A stretch of 32,194 nt of DNA from DATBFX01 sp034667245 (GCA_034667245.1 JAXDKI010000049.1:1-32194), one strand, 5' to 3'; shown: positions 24,920 to 32,194, numbered from the stretch's first letter. A program made the numbers and translations. The notes: generated by a model from the letters alone, not told the origin.

Positions 24920-25837
24920 ATCGCACGGTACCTGATCCGGCGCGTTTTCCACTCGGCGTTCATCCTGGTCGGTCTGGTGGTGGCCGTGTTTTTCGTCACC
25001 CACCTCCTGGGCGACCCCGCCCGCCTCATGCTCCGGCCGGAGGCCACCGAGGAGCAGGTTCAACAGCTGCGTGAATCGCTCGGCCTAAACGACCCCCTGC
25101 TCGTGCAGTTCGGGCGGTTCATGGGCGACCTCGTGCGGGGCGACATCGGAAATTCGCTCTGGCAACGCGTACCGGCGATGCCGATCGTGATCGGCCGGCT
25201 GCCCGCCACCCTCTATCTGGCGGGGGTGACGCTCGCGCTGGCAATTCCGCTCGCCCTGACCCTCGGCATCGTCTCGGCCATCAAGCCCCGATCGCTTGCC
25301 GATCGCGTCGTCACGGTCGTCTCGCTGGCGGGCGTCTCTACGGCCGATTTCTGGCTGGGCCTGATGCTCATCCTGTTCTTTGCCGTCGAGCTCGGTTGGC
25401 TGCCGACCTCGGGCTACGGAGGTATCAACTTCGTCGTGCTGCCTGCGGCGGCGCTGGCGGTGCGACCGATAGGACGGGTCAGTCAGGTCGTCCGCAGCGC
25501 GATGCTGGAGGAGATGAGCAAGCCCTACGTCACGACCGCGCGGGCGAAGGGACTGGGCGAGCGGATCGTCATCATCTCCCACACGCTCAAGAACGCGGCG
25601 ATACCGATCCTGACGATGATGGGCGATGAGGCGGCGGCACTGCTCAACGGCGCGGTGGTCATCGAGACCCTCTTCGGCTGGCCGGGGGTCGGGATCTTGT
25701 TGATCCAGGCGATCGAGAAACGGGATCTGCCGCTGATCGAAGCGACCGTGATCGTGATCGCGGTCATGATTGTCAGCGTCAACCTGCTCGTCGATCTTGT
25801 CTACACGCTCATCGATCCCCGGGTGCGCTACACATGA
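24920..25837 (+). CDS. ABC transporter permease, DppB type (importer 3), non-canonical start
   Basis: Permease with the DppB layout: a first span ending in HLLGDPARLML, STADFWLGLMLILFF in the middle, the EAA loop YVTTARAKGLGERI, and a C-terminal LIDPRVRYT. The homologous N-terminus, ARYLIRRVFHSAFILVGL, is encoded from 24920, where the codon is ATC with AGGAG 9 nt before it. No ATG, GTG or TTG lies in frame upstream. The first canonical start, GTG at 24977, would cut off the beginning of the first membrane span (286 instead of about 305 residues). Either ATC is used, a base is wrong in this sequence, or a shortened protein is made. The stop overlaps the next start as ATGA. Confidence 0.88.
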   Translation: MARYLIRRVFHSAFILVGLVVAVFFVTHLLGDPARLMLRPEATEEQVQQLRESLGLNDPLLVQFGRFMGDLVRGDIGNSLWQRVPAMPIVIGRLPATLYLAGVTLALAIPLALTLGIVSAIKPRSLADRVVTVVSLAGVSTADFWLGLMLILFFAVELGWLPTSGYGGINFVVLPAAALAVRPIGRVSQVVRSAMLEEMSKPYVTTARAKGLGERIVIISHTLKNAAIPILTMMGDEAAALLNGAVVIETLFGWPGVGILLIQAIEKRDLPLIEATVIVIAVMIVSVNLLVDLVYTLIDPRVRYT

Positions 25838-26814
25838 GCGGACGGGAAGGCGTCGTCCAGCCGGCGCCGGCCTCGGCCCGCGCCGATCCCGAGGCGCTCG
25901 CGTTGAGGCCACGGCAGCGAAGCCGCCAGGTCTATGTGCGGGCGCTTTTACAGGACAAGCTAACGTTCAGTTCGGCCCTCTTCCTCGCGATCCTGATCTT
26001 CTCCGCACTCTTCGCCGGCATCGTCGCGCCCCATGATCCGGAGGCGGGCGGCCTCATGCTGCGCAATAAGCCTCCGATGACCGCGGCCAAGGACGGCGGA
26101 TTGCCCTACGTCCTCGGGACAGACGCGCTGGGTCACGATCAACTCAGCCGGCTGCTGTACGGGGCGCGCATCTCACTCATGGTCGGCTTCGCCAGCGTCG
26201 TGATCTCGGGCACGATCGGCATCTTCCTCGGGCTCACGGCCGGCTACTATCGCGGTATCCTCGACGACCTGATCATGCGGTTCGTCGACCTCCAGATGGG
26301 GTTCCCGTCGCTGCTGATGGCCCTGCTGGTTCTCTACGTGCTCGGCGCAGGCGTCTGGAAGGTCGTCCTCGTGCTGGCCGTCACCCGCTGGATGGTCTAT
26401 GCCCGGGTCACCCGCAGCCTGGTCTTGAGCTATCGGGAGAACGTCTTCGTCGAAGCGGCGCGGGCGACGGGGTGCTCCGACAAGCGCATCCTCTTCCTGC
26501 ACATTCTTCCCAATCTGTTGTCGCCGATCCTGGTGCTCGGGACGCTCGAAGTTGGCACTATGATCTTGACCGAAGCCTCGCTCAGCTATCTCGGTCTCGG
26601 TATCCGGCCACCACAGTCATCGTGGGGCCTGATGCTCTCCCAAGGGCGCGGTTACATCACGAGCGCCTGGTGGCTCGTCACCTTCCCCGGACTGCTTATA
26701 CTGCTGACGGCCCTGTCGCTCAACCTCCTCGCAACCTGGGTACGCGCCGTCACCGATCCCGTCACGCGGTGGCGATTCCTCGCGCCGCGCCGACGACCCG
26801 CCGTGGCGAAGTAA
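25834..26814 (+). CDS. ABC transporter permease, DppC type (importer 3)
   Basis: 326-residue membrane permease, partner of the preceding one and translationally coupled to it by an ATGA overlap. It has a basic cytoplasmic N-terminus, a first span near 48-68, VLGTDALGHDQLSRLLYGAR, the EAA loop VEAARATGCSDKR, and SLSYLGLGIRPPQSSWG near the C-terminus. The middle extracytoplasmic insertion (KPPMTAAKDGG) is slightly longer than in importers 1 and 2. No ATPase genes follow; the next gene is an aldolase 62 nt downstream, separated by a GC-rich hairpin. Confidence 0.96.
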   Translation: MSGREGVVQPAPASARADPEALALRPRQRSRQVYVRALLQDKLTFSSALFLAILIFSALFAGIVAPHDPEAGGLMLRNKPPMTAAKDGGLPYVLGTDALGHDQLSRLLYGARISLMVGFASVVISGTIGIFLGLTAGYYRGILDDLIMRFVDLQMGFPSLLMALLVLYVLGAGVWKVVLVLAVTRWMVYARVTRSLVLSYRENVFVEAARATGCSDKRILFLHILPNLLSPILVLGTLEVGTMILTEASLSYLGLGIRPPQSSWGLMLSQGRGYITSAWWLVTFPGLLILLTALSLNLLATWVRAVTDPVTRWRFLAPRRRPAVAK

Positions 26815-26824
26815 ACGGATGAGC

Positions 26825-26848
26825 GGGCACCGGCGCTTGCCGGCGCCC
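26825..26848 (+). promoter_or_regulatory. Intercistronic GC-rich hairpin
   Basis: GGGC-A-CCGGC, loop GCTT, GCCGG-C-GCCC: two paired blocks with one A-C mismatch, between the last permease of importer 3 and the aldolase gene. No T-run. It could separate expression of transporter and enzyme or end some transcripts. Confidence 0.45.
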
Positions 26849-26876
26849 GGACGCAGCATCGAGAACAGGGAGCATC

Positions 26877-27656
26877 ATGCAACAGAACCGCGTCAAAGCG
26901 GCACTCCGGAACGGGCAGGCGGTCAGCGGGCCGATCGTCAACGAGGCACGGTCCGTCGGTACGGTCAAGATGATGGCGCTTGCCGGGCACGACTTCCTGT
27001 TCTTCGACATGGAACACGCCATGTTCGATTGGGAAACGATCCTCAATCTCGTTCAGGCGTCGCTGCTCTGCGACATCTGTCCGCTGGTCCGGGTTACCGA
27101 TCTCTCTTACGCACTCGTCGCCCGCGCGCTCGATAGCGGCGCCCAGGGGATCATCATCCCCCGCGTGGAGACTCGGGAACAGGTGGAAGAAGCGGTCAGC
27201 TTCGCGAAATACCCGCCGCTGGGTCGCCGCGGCGCCGGCGGCGACGCCCGCTATGGGTACGTTCGTCGCGATGTGCGAACCGCGGTCGAGGAGGCGAACG
27301 CCGAGACGATGGTCGTGGTCCAGATCGAGTCGCTCGAAGGCGTGGCCAACCTCGAAGCGATTGCTTCGGTCCCCGGTCTCGACGTCGTCTGCGTCGGTCC
27401 CCAGGATCTCTCGATCTCGATGGACGTGCACGGCGAATTCGGCCATCCGCGATTTGTCGAGACACTGCAGCAGATCGTCGAGATCTGCGCCCGCCATGGC
27501 GTCGCCACCGGGATGGTCGAGCGTGAACCGGGCGCCCTGCGTCGTTGGCACGACATGGGCATGCGCTTCCTTTGCTGCAACAACGACGGCAACATGATCT
27601 ACCAAAGCGCGATGCGCGACGTAGCGGCCCTCAAGGAGTTCGTGAGCCGCCCGTGA
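26877..27656 (+). CDS. HpcH/HpaI-family class II aldolase
   Basis: 259-residue metal-dependent aldolase that cleaves keto-deoxy acids to pyruvate plus an aldehyde. Catalytic residues are all present: Asp44 and His47 (FDMEH), Arg72 (VRV), Gln149 and Glu151 (QIES), Asp177 (VGPQDLS). The GIIIPRVET segment and KYPPLGRRG loop are family hallmarks. Family members include 2-keto-3-deoxyglucarate aldolase (GarL) and HpaI. Next to a glucarate-dehydratase-like gene, the GarL reaction (keto-deoxyglucarate to pyruvate and tartronate semialdehyde) is the best guess, but the aldehyde cannot be set from sequence. AGGGAG precedes the ATG. Last gene of the importer-3 operon. Confidence 0.93.
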   Translation: MQQNRVKAALRNGQAVSGPIVNEARSVGTVKMMALAGHDFLFFDMEHAMFDWETILNLVQASLLCDICPLVRVTDLSYALVARALDSGAQGIIIPRVETREQVEEAVSFAKYPPLGRRGAGGDARYGYVRRDVRTAVEEANAETMVVVQIESLEGVANLEAIASVPGLDVVCVGPQDLSISMDVHGEFGHPRFVETLQQIVEICARHGVATGMVEREPGALRRWHDMGMRFLCCNNDGNMIYQSAMRDVAALKEFVSRP

Positions 27657-27660
27657 CCAT

Positions 27661-27840
27661 GCCGACGGTGCAAGCGGTCGAGGCGGACACCGCGACCCCT
27701 ACCCCAGCGTCTTCCCGCCCTACCATCGGATTGCCGACGTGTGCGGGCACCGGCCGGGCGTCCCCGGCGGCGACTTTGGGGTAAAGTCGGAGCTGCTGGT
27801 GCTGACGCAGACGCTCGCCGCCTCGTACGTTTCTCCGTGA
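27661..27840 (+). pseudogene. Possible coding remnant, unidentified
   Basis: One frame, from about 27661 to the TGA at 27838-27840, has strong third-position GC bias and a protein-like composition (including PSVFPPYHRIADVCGH and GDFGVKSELLVL). It has no start codon and no ribosome site and runs back into the aldolase gene out of frame. It resembles the tail of a lost or disrupted gene; I cannot name the family. The short ATG frame at 27659-27784 is less protein-like. The rest, to 27961, holds no feature except the ribosome site of the MFS gene. Confidence 0.25.
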
Positions 27841-27961
27841 CCAGGGCGAGTGCTCACTGAACACGCTCGTTGAACAGATGCCTCATGCCGCTCCCTCACC
27901 GTGAACGTACCCGCGTGATCCTGGCCTGTTCCGGCGGGGGCGCCGTACCGAGGAGACACCG

Positions 27962-29263
27962 GTGCGCGTAGCGATCCAGCGGAGAGGGGCAGCGCGCCCG
28001 CATCCCGCCTTCGCCGGCTGGACCATCCTGGGTATCGGTGGGATCGCGCTCTTTCTCTCGGCGTCGGCGCAGACCTACGGATTTTCCGTCTTCATCGACC
28101 CGATGCTGGCCGAGTTCGGCTGGTCCCGCTCGCTGATCTCCTCAGCCTATACGGTGGCGACCCTGGTCAGCGCCGGCGTCGTCTTTCTCGGCGGCGGCTT
28201 GATTGATCGTTTCGGGCACCGCCGCGTGATGACCGTGACCACCCTCGTCTACGCGGCGTCGCTGGTGCTCATGGGATCGGTGATCAACCCGTTCTCCCTC
28301 GTGCTGGTCTTCACGCTCCTCCGCGCCACCGGCGCCAGCCTCTTGTCGCTGACCGCGCGGACCCTCGTTGCCCAGTGGTTCGTTCGCCGCCGCGGACGCG
28401 CGGTCAGTCTGGTCAACCTTGGCAAGATGCTCGGCATGGCGGCGATCCCGGCCGGTAACGCGCTCTTGATCTCGCATCTCGGCTGGCGGGATGCGTGGCG
28501 AATGAACGCGGTCCTGGTCGCCACGCTCGTACCGCTGGCGCTGCTCTTCGTTCACAGCCGGCCCGAAGATCTCGGGCAATTCCCGGATGGCGCCCGCCCC
28601 GAACCCGGCCACGATGCGAGCGGGGCGCCCCTGTCCGGCGACGATGGATCCTGGACGCTGAAGCAGGCGATGAGAACGCGGGCGATGTGGCTCTTGCTGA
28701 GCGCGGGCGTCGTCCCCGCGATGGTGACGAACGGGCTCAGCTTTCACCAAATCTCGATCCTCACCGAGCGTGGGCTGTCGTCGACGGCCGCTGCGACGAC
28801 CTTTGCCGTCGAGTCCGCCGTCGCCTTGCCGATGACGCTGCTCGCCGGTTGGCTCGCCGATCGGTTCGGACCACGGTACGTTCTGGGGCTCGGTCAGATG
28901 GCCCTGGCGGCGACCCTGGTCTGGCTGGCGTTCGTCGCGTCGGCGGAGATGGCGATCGTCTTTGGCGTGCTTCGCGGCGTGACGACGGGCATCTGGATCC
29001 TGGCGACGGAGGTTGCCTGGCCCACCTATTTCGGGCGGCGCCACCTGGGCAGCATCGTCGGCATGAGCTTCGCCGTCTCGTTCGTCGGTGCCGCCATCGG
29101 GCCACTGCCGTTCGGGCTGATCTACGACGCGTTCGGCGACTACGACTACGCGATTTGGGGGCTCGCCGTTCTGCCTGCTTTGACGACGTGGGCGGCCGTG
29201 CTTGCGACACCACCCTCGCCGCGTCCGGTCGCTCCTGATGACCAGGTAAGCCGGTCCTCCTAG
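27962..29263 (+). CDS. MFS transporter
   Basis: 433-residue carrier with about twelve membrane spans in two halves. The loop between spans 2 and 3 reads GGGLIDRFGHRRVM, a major-facilitator signature, repeated in the second half as GWLADRFGPRYVL. It resembles the oxalate/formate and monocarboxylate branch (YGFSVFIDPMLAEFGWSRS near the N-terminus), so a carboxylate is a reasonable substrate class. A polar loop of about 35 residues (near 200-235) joins the halves. The GTG start has GAGGAG 7 nt upstream. It is transcribed alone after the aldolase operon, 305 nt away, and may import or export acids of the same island; direction and ligand are unknown. Confidence 0.93.
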   Translation: MRVAIQRRGAARPHPAFAGWTILGIGGIALFLSASAQTYGFSVFIDPMLAEFGWSRSLISSAYTVATLVSAGVVFLGGGLIDRFGHRRVMTVTTLVYAASLVLMGSVINPFSLVLVFTLLRATGASLLSLTARTLVAQWFVRRRGRAVSLVNLGKMLGMAAIPAGNALLISHLGWRDAWRMNAVLVATLVPLALLFVHSRPEDLGQFPDGARPEPGHDASGAPLSGDDGSWTLKQAMRTRAMWLLLSAGVVPAMVTNGLSFHQISILTERGLSSTAAATTFAVESAVALPMTLLAGWLADRFGPRYVLGLGQMALAATLVWLAFVASAEMAIVFGVLRGVTTGIWILATEVAWPTYFGRRHLGSIVGMSFAVSFVGAAIGPLPFGLIYDAFGDYDYAIWGLAVLPALTTWAAVLATPPSPRPVAPDDQVSRSS

Positions 29264-29269
29264 TTCCTA

Positions 29270-29348
29270 CAGCCTTGGTTAGCCTCTAGGCGTGCATTTC
29301 GCCTCGAATCGCGGGCTCGTGTCTGGGTAAATCTCCTAACCACGGCTG
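29270..29348. repeat. 13-nt inverted repeat flanking a 53-nt segment
   Basis: CAGCCTTGGTTAG (29270-29282) and CTAACCACGGCTG (29336-29348) are complementary with one mismatch. They lie just after the MFS stop, between convergent genes. This may be a long-loop terminator-like structure or a small mobile-element scar. No target duplication was identified. Confidence 0.4.
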
Positions 29349-29408
29349 CAGGACTAAGGAGGAAGCGCTGCTCGCGCTAAACCCGAGCGGCACTGCACCG
29401 CCGCTGGT

Positions 29409-29774
29409 CTACAGCGAAATCACCTGATCCGGCGGATTGCCGGAGAGCGCTGTGTAGAGGTCCGGGAAGCAGCCGACCTGCACCCCTTCGACCACCCCGC
29501 TCACCGTGCAGTTGCCCGCCTCGCCCTGCGCCAGTCCGCGCTCAAGCGCGCACTGGTCGCACATCATCAGTAGGATCCCCTGGTCCTTCGCCACCTTCGC
29601 CAATCGCTCCCCGATCGGATCGCCCTGCCGTAGGATGTAATTGTTGTCGTCGAAGAAGAACATCCCAACGACCTCGACCCCATGCCGTCCCTCCTCGAGT
29701 TGCGGCAGGATCATCTTGCCCAGCTTGTAGCTCGCCGTGTGCCCTGAATTCGTGAACAGATACGCGACCTTCAC
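29409..29774 (-). CDS. DsrE-family protein
   Basis: 121-residue cytoplasmic protein of the DsrE/DsrF-like fold, which handles sulfur transfer in several pathways. It begins KVAYLFTNSGHTASYKLG, the usual first strand and helix, and has a CxxC at Cys72/Cys75 in MMCDQCALERG, plus Cys89 and Cys102. A GVQVGCFPDLY segment precedes the C-terminus. Such cysteines suit persulfide or disulfide chemistry, though function is not established here. The GTG at 29774 follows GGAAGGGAACAAGG; 33 upstream in-frame codons look non-coding. Divergent from the cupin-like gene across a 123-nt spacer, so the pair may share regulation. Confidence 0.88.
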   Translation of the reverse strand: MKVAYLFTNSGHTASYKLGKMILPQLEEGRHGVEVVGMFFFDDNNYILRQGDPIGERLAKVAKDQGILLMMCDQCALERGLAQGEAGNCTVSGVVEGVQVGCFPDLYTALSGNPPDQVISL

Positions 29775-29897
29775 CCTTGTTCCCTTCCCACTCGTTGACG
29801 ACCAAACGCCTTGAGCGTGAGGATACTGGCATGGTGCCCAATTCGCACGCGATTCGGCCGCCGTGCCCGGCAATATCGGTCTTCAATAGGAGAGAGG

Positions 29898-30335
29898 ATG
29901 ATGGCAGAACTCCCGTCTCGACTCGTCGAAGTCGGCGCCTTCTTCGGCGACGGCTACCGACCCGTGCTCGACTTCCACGGCTGGCGCGTGGCTATGCTCC
30001 GCTCCACCGAGGTCGCGAACCCCGACGCCTTCCATCGCGTTGAGCGTCACCGCGAGACGAACGAGGTCTTCATCCTCACCACCGGCCAGGCCGACCTTAT
30101 CGTCTGCGACGGCGACGCAGAACCCGGCGAGGCTTTCGTCACCTCGATGGACCTCAACGTCGCCTACAACATCGGTCAAGCAGTCTGGCACAACGTCGTC
30201 ATGTCGCCTGACGCCCACATTATCCTCTTCGAGCGTACCGACACCACCGTCGACAACAGCGACTACGCGGAGCTCCCGCCCGAGCAGATCGCGACGATCA
30301 CCGCCAGATCCCAAGTTGGACAGGGTAAGGGCTAA
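29898..30335 (+). CDS. Small cupin-like protein
   Basis: 145-residue beta-rich protein. The segment ERHRETNEVFILTTGQADLIV (about 50-70) resembles a first cupin motif with histidine and glutamate ligands, and AVWHNVVMSPDAHIILFER (about 100-118) a second motif with one His. The layout recalls ureidoglycolate-lyase-like (AllA) and other small cupins, but the match is only pattern-based, so substrate and activity are open. AGGAG lies 5 nt before the first of two adjacent ATG codons (29898 and 29901); the second is equally possible. No signal peptide. A weak hairpin, GATCAGCG with CGCTGGTGATC, lies just after the gene (30353-30380) with no T-tract. Confidence 0.75.
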   Translation: MMAELPSRLVEVGAFFGDGYRPVLDFHGWRVAMLRSTEVANPDAFHRVERHRETNEVFILTTGQADLIVCDGDAEPGEAFVTSMDLNVAYNIGQAVWHNVVMSPDAHIILFERTDTTVDNSDYAELPPEQIATITARSQVGQGKG

Positions 30336-30467
30336 CCACCGCCTCGGTCCCGATCAGCGCTGACGTCGCTGGTGATCAGGAGCGACCGGGGTGGCGACGT
30401 TCATGCCACTCACCAAAGAGAGAGGAAGAATCAATCCGGATTCTCATTACCATGCGCGAGGCATCGA

Positions 30468-31046
30468 TCAGATGCGCGGCGGGCTGTCCACGTCGCGCAG
30501 TTCGATCTTGACGATGCCCCAGATATGGCGTCCGCTTGTCTCGTCGCCTGGCGTAACCAGTTGGATCGGTCCCTTGTCACCGGTGAGGGCTGCCCCGTCC
30601 TCTTCCCAGGCGAGCAGATAGGGCTGCCCGCCGAAGGCGGGATCGATCTCGCCCAGGGAGATCACGACCTCGTAGCCGTCGTTAGCCGACAGCACGGCGT
30701 ACTTACGAAGTTGATCGCCGTTCCGCTCTGGATCGACTCGCGGCGTCGCTCGCGCCAACACGTCCCAAAGCCGGACGCCGGTATAGCTGTGCGTCTGCGC
30801 CGTACCGTCGATTTCGAACGTCGCGTCGATCGTCTCGACGGGCAGCATCTGAAGATCGGTAATGGTGAGCCGACCAGGTAACTCAATCAGACCGGCGAGT
30901 TCGAACGACTCGCCATCCGCTGCCGGCGATGCCGCGGGCGATGCTTGCGACGCAAGCACGGGGCGCGGAGTAGCCGGCGCCCCGGCGGAGAGGGCACCTA
31001 CGAGCAGGACAACAAACAACGATGCCAGACTAATTCCCGCTTTCAT
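30468..31046 (-). CDS. Exported sulfite-oxidase-fold (molybdopterin-binding-like) domain protein
   Basis: 192-residue secreted protein: signal-like hydrophobic segment (about 5-22), an Ala/Pro/Ser linker (23-45), then one domain resembling oxidoreductase molybdopterin-binding domain PF00174 (LTITDLQMLP, HSYTGVRLWDVLARA, GDKGPIQLVTPGD, RHIWGIVKIEL). No cysteine is present anywhere, so the Mo-ligating cysteine of true sulfite oxidases is absent. Stand-alone domains of this sort are common, and their role is uncertain: they may bind cofactor weakly or act structurally. GAGGTG lies 7 nt before the ATG. Its gene is divergent from modA, a molybdenum-related neighbour, which supports a link to molybdenum metabolism. 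Confidence 0.83.
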   Translation of the reverse strand: MKAGISLASLFVVLLVGALSAGAPATPRPVLASQASPAASPAADGESFELAGLIELPGRLTITDLQMLPVETIDATFEIDGTAQTHSYTGVRLWDVLARATPRVDPERNGDQLRKYAVLSANDGYEVVISLGEIDPAFGGQPYLLAWEEDGAALTGDKGPIQLVTPGDETSGRHIWGIVKIELRDVDSPPRI

Positions 31047-31219
31047 CGGTCGTCACCTCTCTGCGCGGTGTGGACAACGCCACCGCCTGCCAATTCCGAT
31101 TATGAACTCAGCCACCGCGCTGCTGGGCGGGACATTGGTCACGTTGCCCGCCAATTGACTGCGTGTGCGTGCTTGCATCGTTGGCGTCCCTACGCCCGCG
31201 ACCCTTTCTTGGCGAAGCC

Positions 31220-31248
31220 TTGACAGGCGCCATGCTCGGACCTACGCT
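31220..31248 (+). promoter_or_regulatory. Candidate modA promoter
   Basis: TTGACA at 31220-31225, a 17-nt spacer and TACGCT at 31243-31248. The -35 is perfect, the -10 fair. It lies about 70 nt upstream of the modA ATG, within the 273-nt region shared with the divergent sulfite-oxidase-fold gene. No ModE-type palindrome was seen. Confidence 0.45.
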
Positions 31249-31319
31249 GTCGCTGTTACACTATTCAGTGATTGACTACCAAAGACTTGATTGCTGGCGT
31301 TGGACGGGAGGGGAGACAC

Positions 31320-32194
31320 ATGGTCCGATCCGCAACGCGGTGCTGGGTTGCGCCCCTTCAGGCGCTGCTCCTCGCCTTGACTACCTTAACGATCGGCTTC
31401 ACGCCGCTGCAGACGTCCGGCGCCGTCACGATCAAATGCGCCCCACCCGCCACGCCTGCTGCTTCCGCGTCGGCCACCGCTACTGCCATGCCCGAAACCA
31501 GCCCCGCCGCCTTCCCTGCAGATGGCGGCGAGCTCATCGTCTTCGCTGCGGCCTCGCTTACCGATGCCTTCGGCCAAATCAAGAACGAACTCGAGGTGGC
31601 CAATCCTGGTTTGACCATCACCTACAACTTCGCGGGGTCGCAGGTCCTGGTCACCCAAATGGAACAGGGCGCGCCGGCCGATGTCTTCGCCTCGGCCAAT
31701 CTCGCCCAGATGAACAATGCCCGCGACAAAGGGCTGATCGAGGGCGAAGCACCCATCTTCGCCCAGAACCGGCTCGTCATCATCGTGCCGAAGGACAATC
31801 CGGCCGGTATCCAAATGCCAGCCGACCTGGCCAAGGACGGCGTCAAGCTCGACCTGGCACAAGAAGACGTCCCGGTCGGTCAGTACGCGCGCCAGGCGAT
31901 TTGCCAGATGGGACAAAAGGCGACCACCTACGGTGAGGGGTTCGTCGACCGTGTGGCGGCCAATGTTGTCTCGGAGGAGGACAACGTACGAGCGATCGTG
32001 ACGAAGGTCAGCACGGGCGAGGCGGACGCTGGCGTGGTGTACGCGACCGACGTGACGGGCGAATCGGCAGACCAGGTCCAAACGATCGAGATCCCGCCAC
32101 CGGTGAACGTCGTCGCAACATACCCAATCGCCGCCGTCAAGGACGGCGATGTCGAACTTGCCCAGGCGTTCATCGATTACGTTCTCGCTCCGGC
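31320..32194 (+). CDS. modA: Molybdate ABC transporter substrate-binding protein (3' end beyond window)
   Basis: ModA-type periplasmic or membrane-anchored binding protein that captures molybdate or tungstate. About 291 codons are visible before the window ends. A signal region (about 8-34) and a long Ala/Pro/Thr linker to about 68 precede the mature domain, which opens ELIVFAAASLTDAF. Oxyanion-binding serines are Ser79 (AAASL) and Ser107 (FAGSQV). Further ModA blocks are QGAPADVFASAN, VPVGQYARQA and VSTGEADAGVVYATDV. GGGAGGGGAG precedes the ATG. Permease and ATPase genes would be expected just downstream, outside the window. Three cysteines exist (Cys8, Cys40 and one in RQAICQMG); Cys40 after the signal could suggest a lipid anchor, but no lipobox is clear. 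Confidence 0.93.
   Translation, partial: MVRSATRCWVAPLQALLLALTTLTIGFTPLQTSGAVTIKCAPPATPAASASATATAMPETSPAAFPADGGELIVFAAASLTDAFGQIKNELEVANPGLTITYNFAGSQVLVTQMEQGAPADVFASANLAQMNNARDKGLIEGEAPIFAQNRLVIIVPKDNPAGIQMPADLAKDGVKLDLAQEDVPVGQYARQAICQMGQKATTYGEGFVDRVAANVVSEEDNVRAIVTKVSTGEADAGVVYATDVTGESADQVQTIEIPPPVNVVATYPIAAVKDGDVELAQAFIDYVLAP

Noticed and set aside
30391..30467. Small frame starting at the GTG at 30391
   Set aside because: It runs into the antisense strand of the sulfite-oxidase-fold gene and has no clear ribosome site.
31047..31319. ModE operator or molybdenum-cofactor riboswitch before modA
   Set aside because: No matching palindrome and no convincing conserved RNA motif could be recognised by eye.
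31163..31936. Plus-strand 257-codon frame overlapping modA
   Set aside because: Composition is Arg/His-rich and out of frame with the clear ModA protein starting at 31320.
1..32194. CRISPR array, tRNA, rRNA or insertion-sequence transposase
   Set aside because: No regularly spaced direct repeats, cloverleaf-like segment, rRNA sequence or transposase-like protein was seen on either strand.

Overview
The window is high-GC bacterial chromosome. Gene content suggests a Chloroflexota lineage, perhaps Thermomicrobia/Sphaerobacter-like. The reasons are Tat-type solute-binding proteins with an S-R-R-D motif close to the N-terminus, a predicted F420-dependent luciferase-like oxidoreductase, many paralogous sugar-acid enzymes of the enolase superfamily, and frequent GTG/TTG starts. 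This assignment is inference: no rRNA, tRNA or other phylogenetic marker was seen.

Layout. Positions 1-528 hold no gene I can support. Positions 529-6941 (minus strand) form a catabolic operon, in transcription order: amidohydrolase-like protein, Ntn penicillin-acylase-family hydrolase, mannonate-dehydratase-like TIM barrel, acetamidase/formamidase, SDR dehydrogenase. It diverges from a peptide/opine-type ABC importer (binding protein plus two permeases, 7189-10840, plus strand), followed convergently by a GntR/FCD repressor (10871-11521, minus). A promoter overlapped by a perfect inverted repeat (11685-11720) lies upstream of a long leader and a second importer operon (12237-17800) that also encodes an enolase-superfamily enzyme and an SDR. 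Positions 18295-27656 hold a NAD-dependent dehydrogenase, the F420-type oxidoreductase (minus), two more enolase-superfamily dehydratases (one glucarate-dehydratase-like), a third importer and an HpcH/HpaI aldolase. An MFS carrier follows, then a DsrE-like protein divergent from a cupin-like protein, and a cysteine-free sulfite-oxidase-fold lipoprotein-sized protein divergent from a truncated molybdate-binding protein, modA, that runs off the window end.

How the genes may work together. The centre of the window looks like a sugar-acid (aldarate/uronate-type) scavenging island: three importers, three enolase-superfamily dehydratases, a mannonate-dehydratase-like protein, an HpcH aldolase with its full catalytic set, and short-chain and beta-hydroxyacid-type dehydrogenases. 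A glucarate-like acid could be dehydrated (21645-22970), cleaved to pyruvate plus tartronate semialdehyde (26877-27656) and reduced (perhaps 18295-19191). The left operon adds amide-cleaving enzymes, so its substrate is more likely an amide-linked or N-acylated compound. None of the three importers has an ATPase gene here, and each has a strong hairpin exactly between the binding-protein gene and the first permease gene. Oddities include a permease without a canonical start at the homology-supported position, loss of catalytic lysines or histidines in two enzymes, and an orphan leader with a binding-protein-like ribosome binding site.
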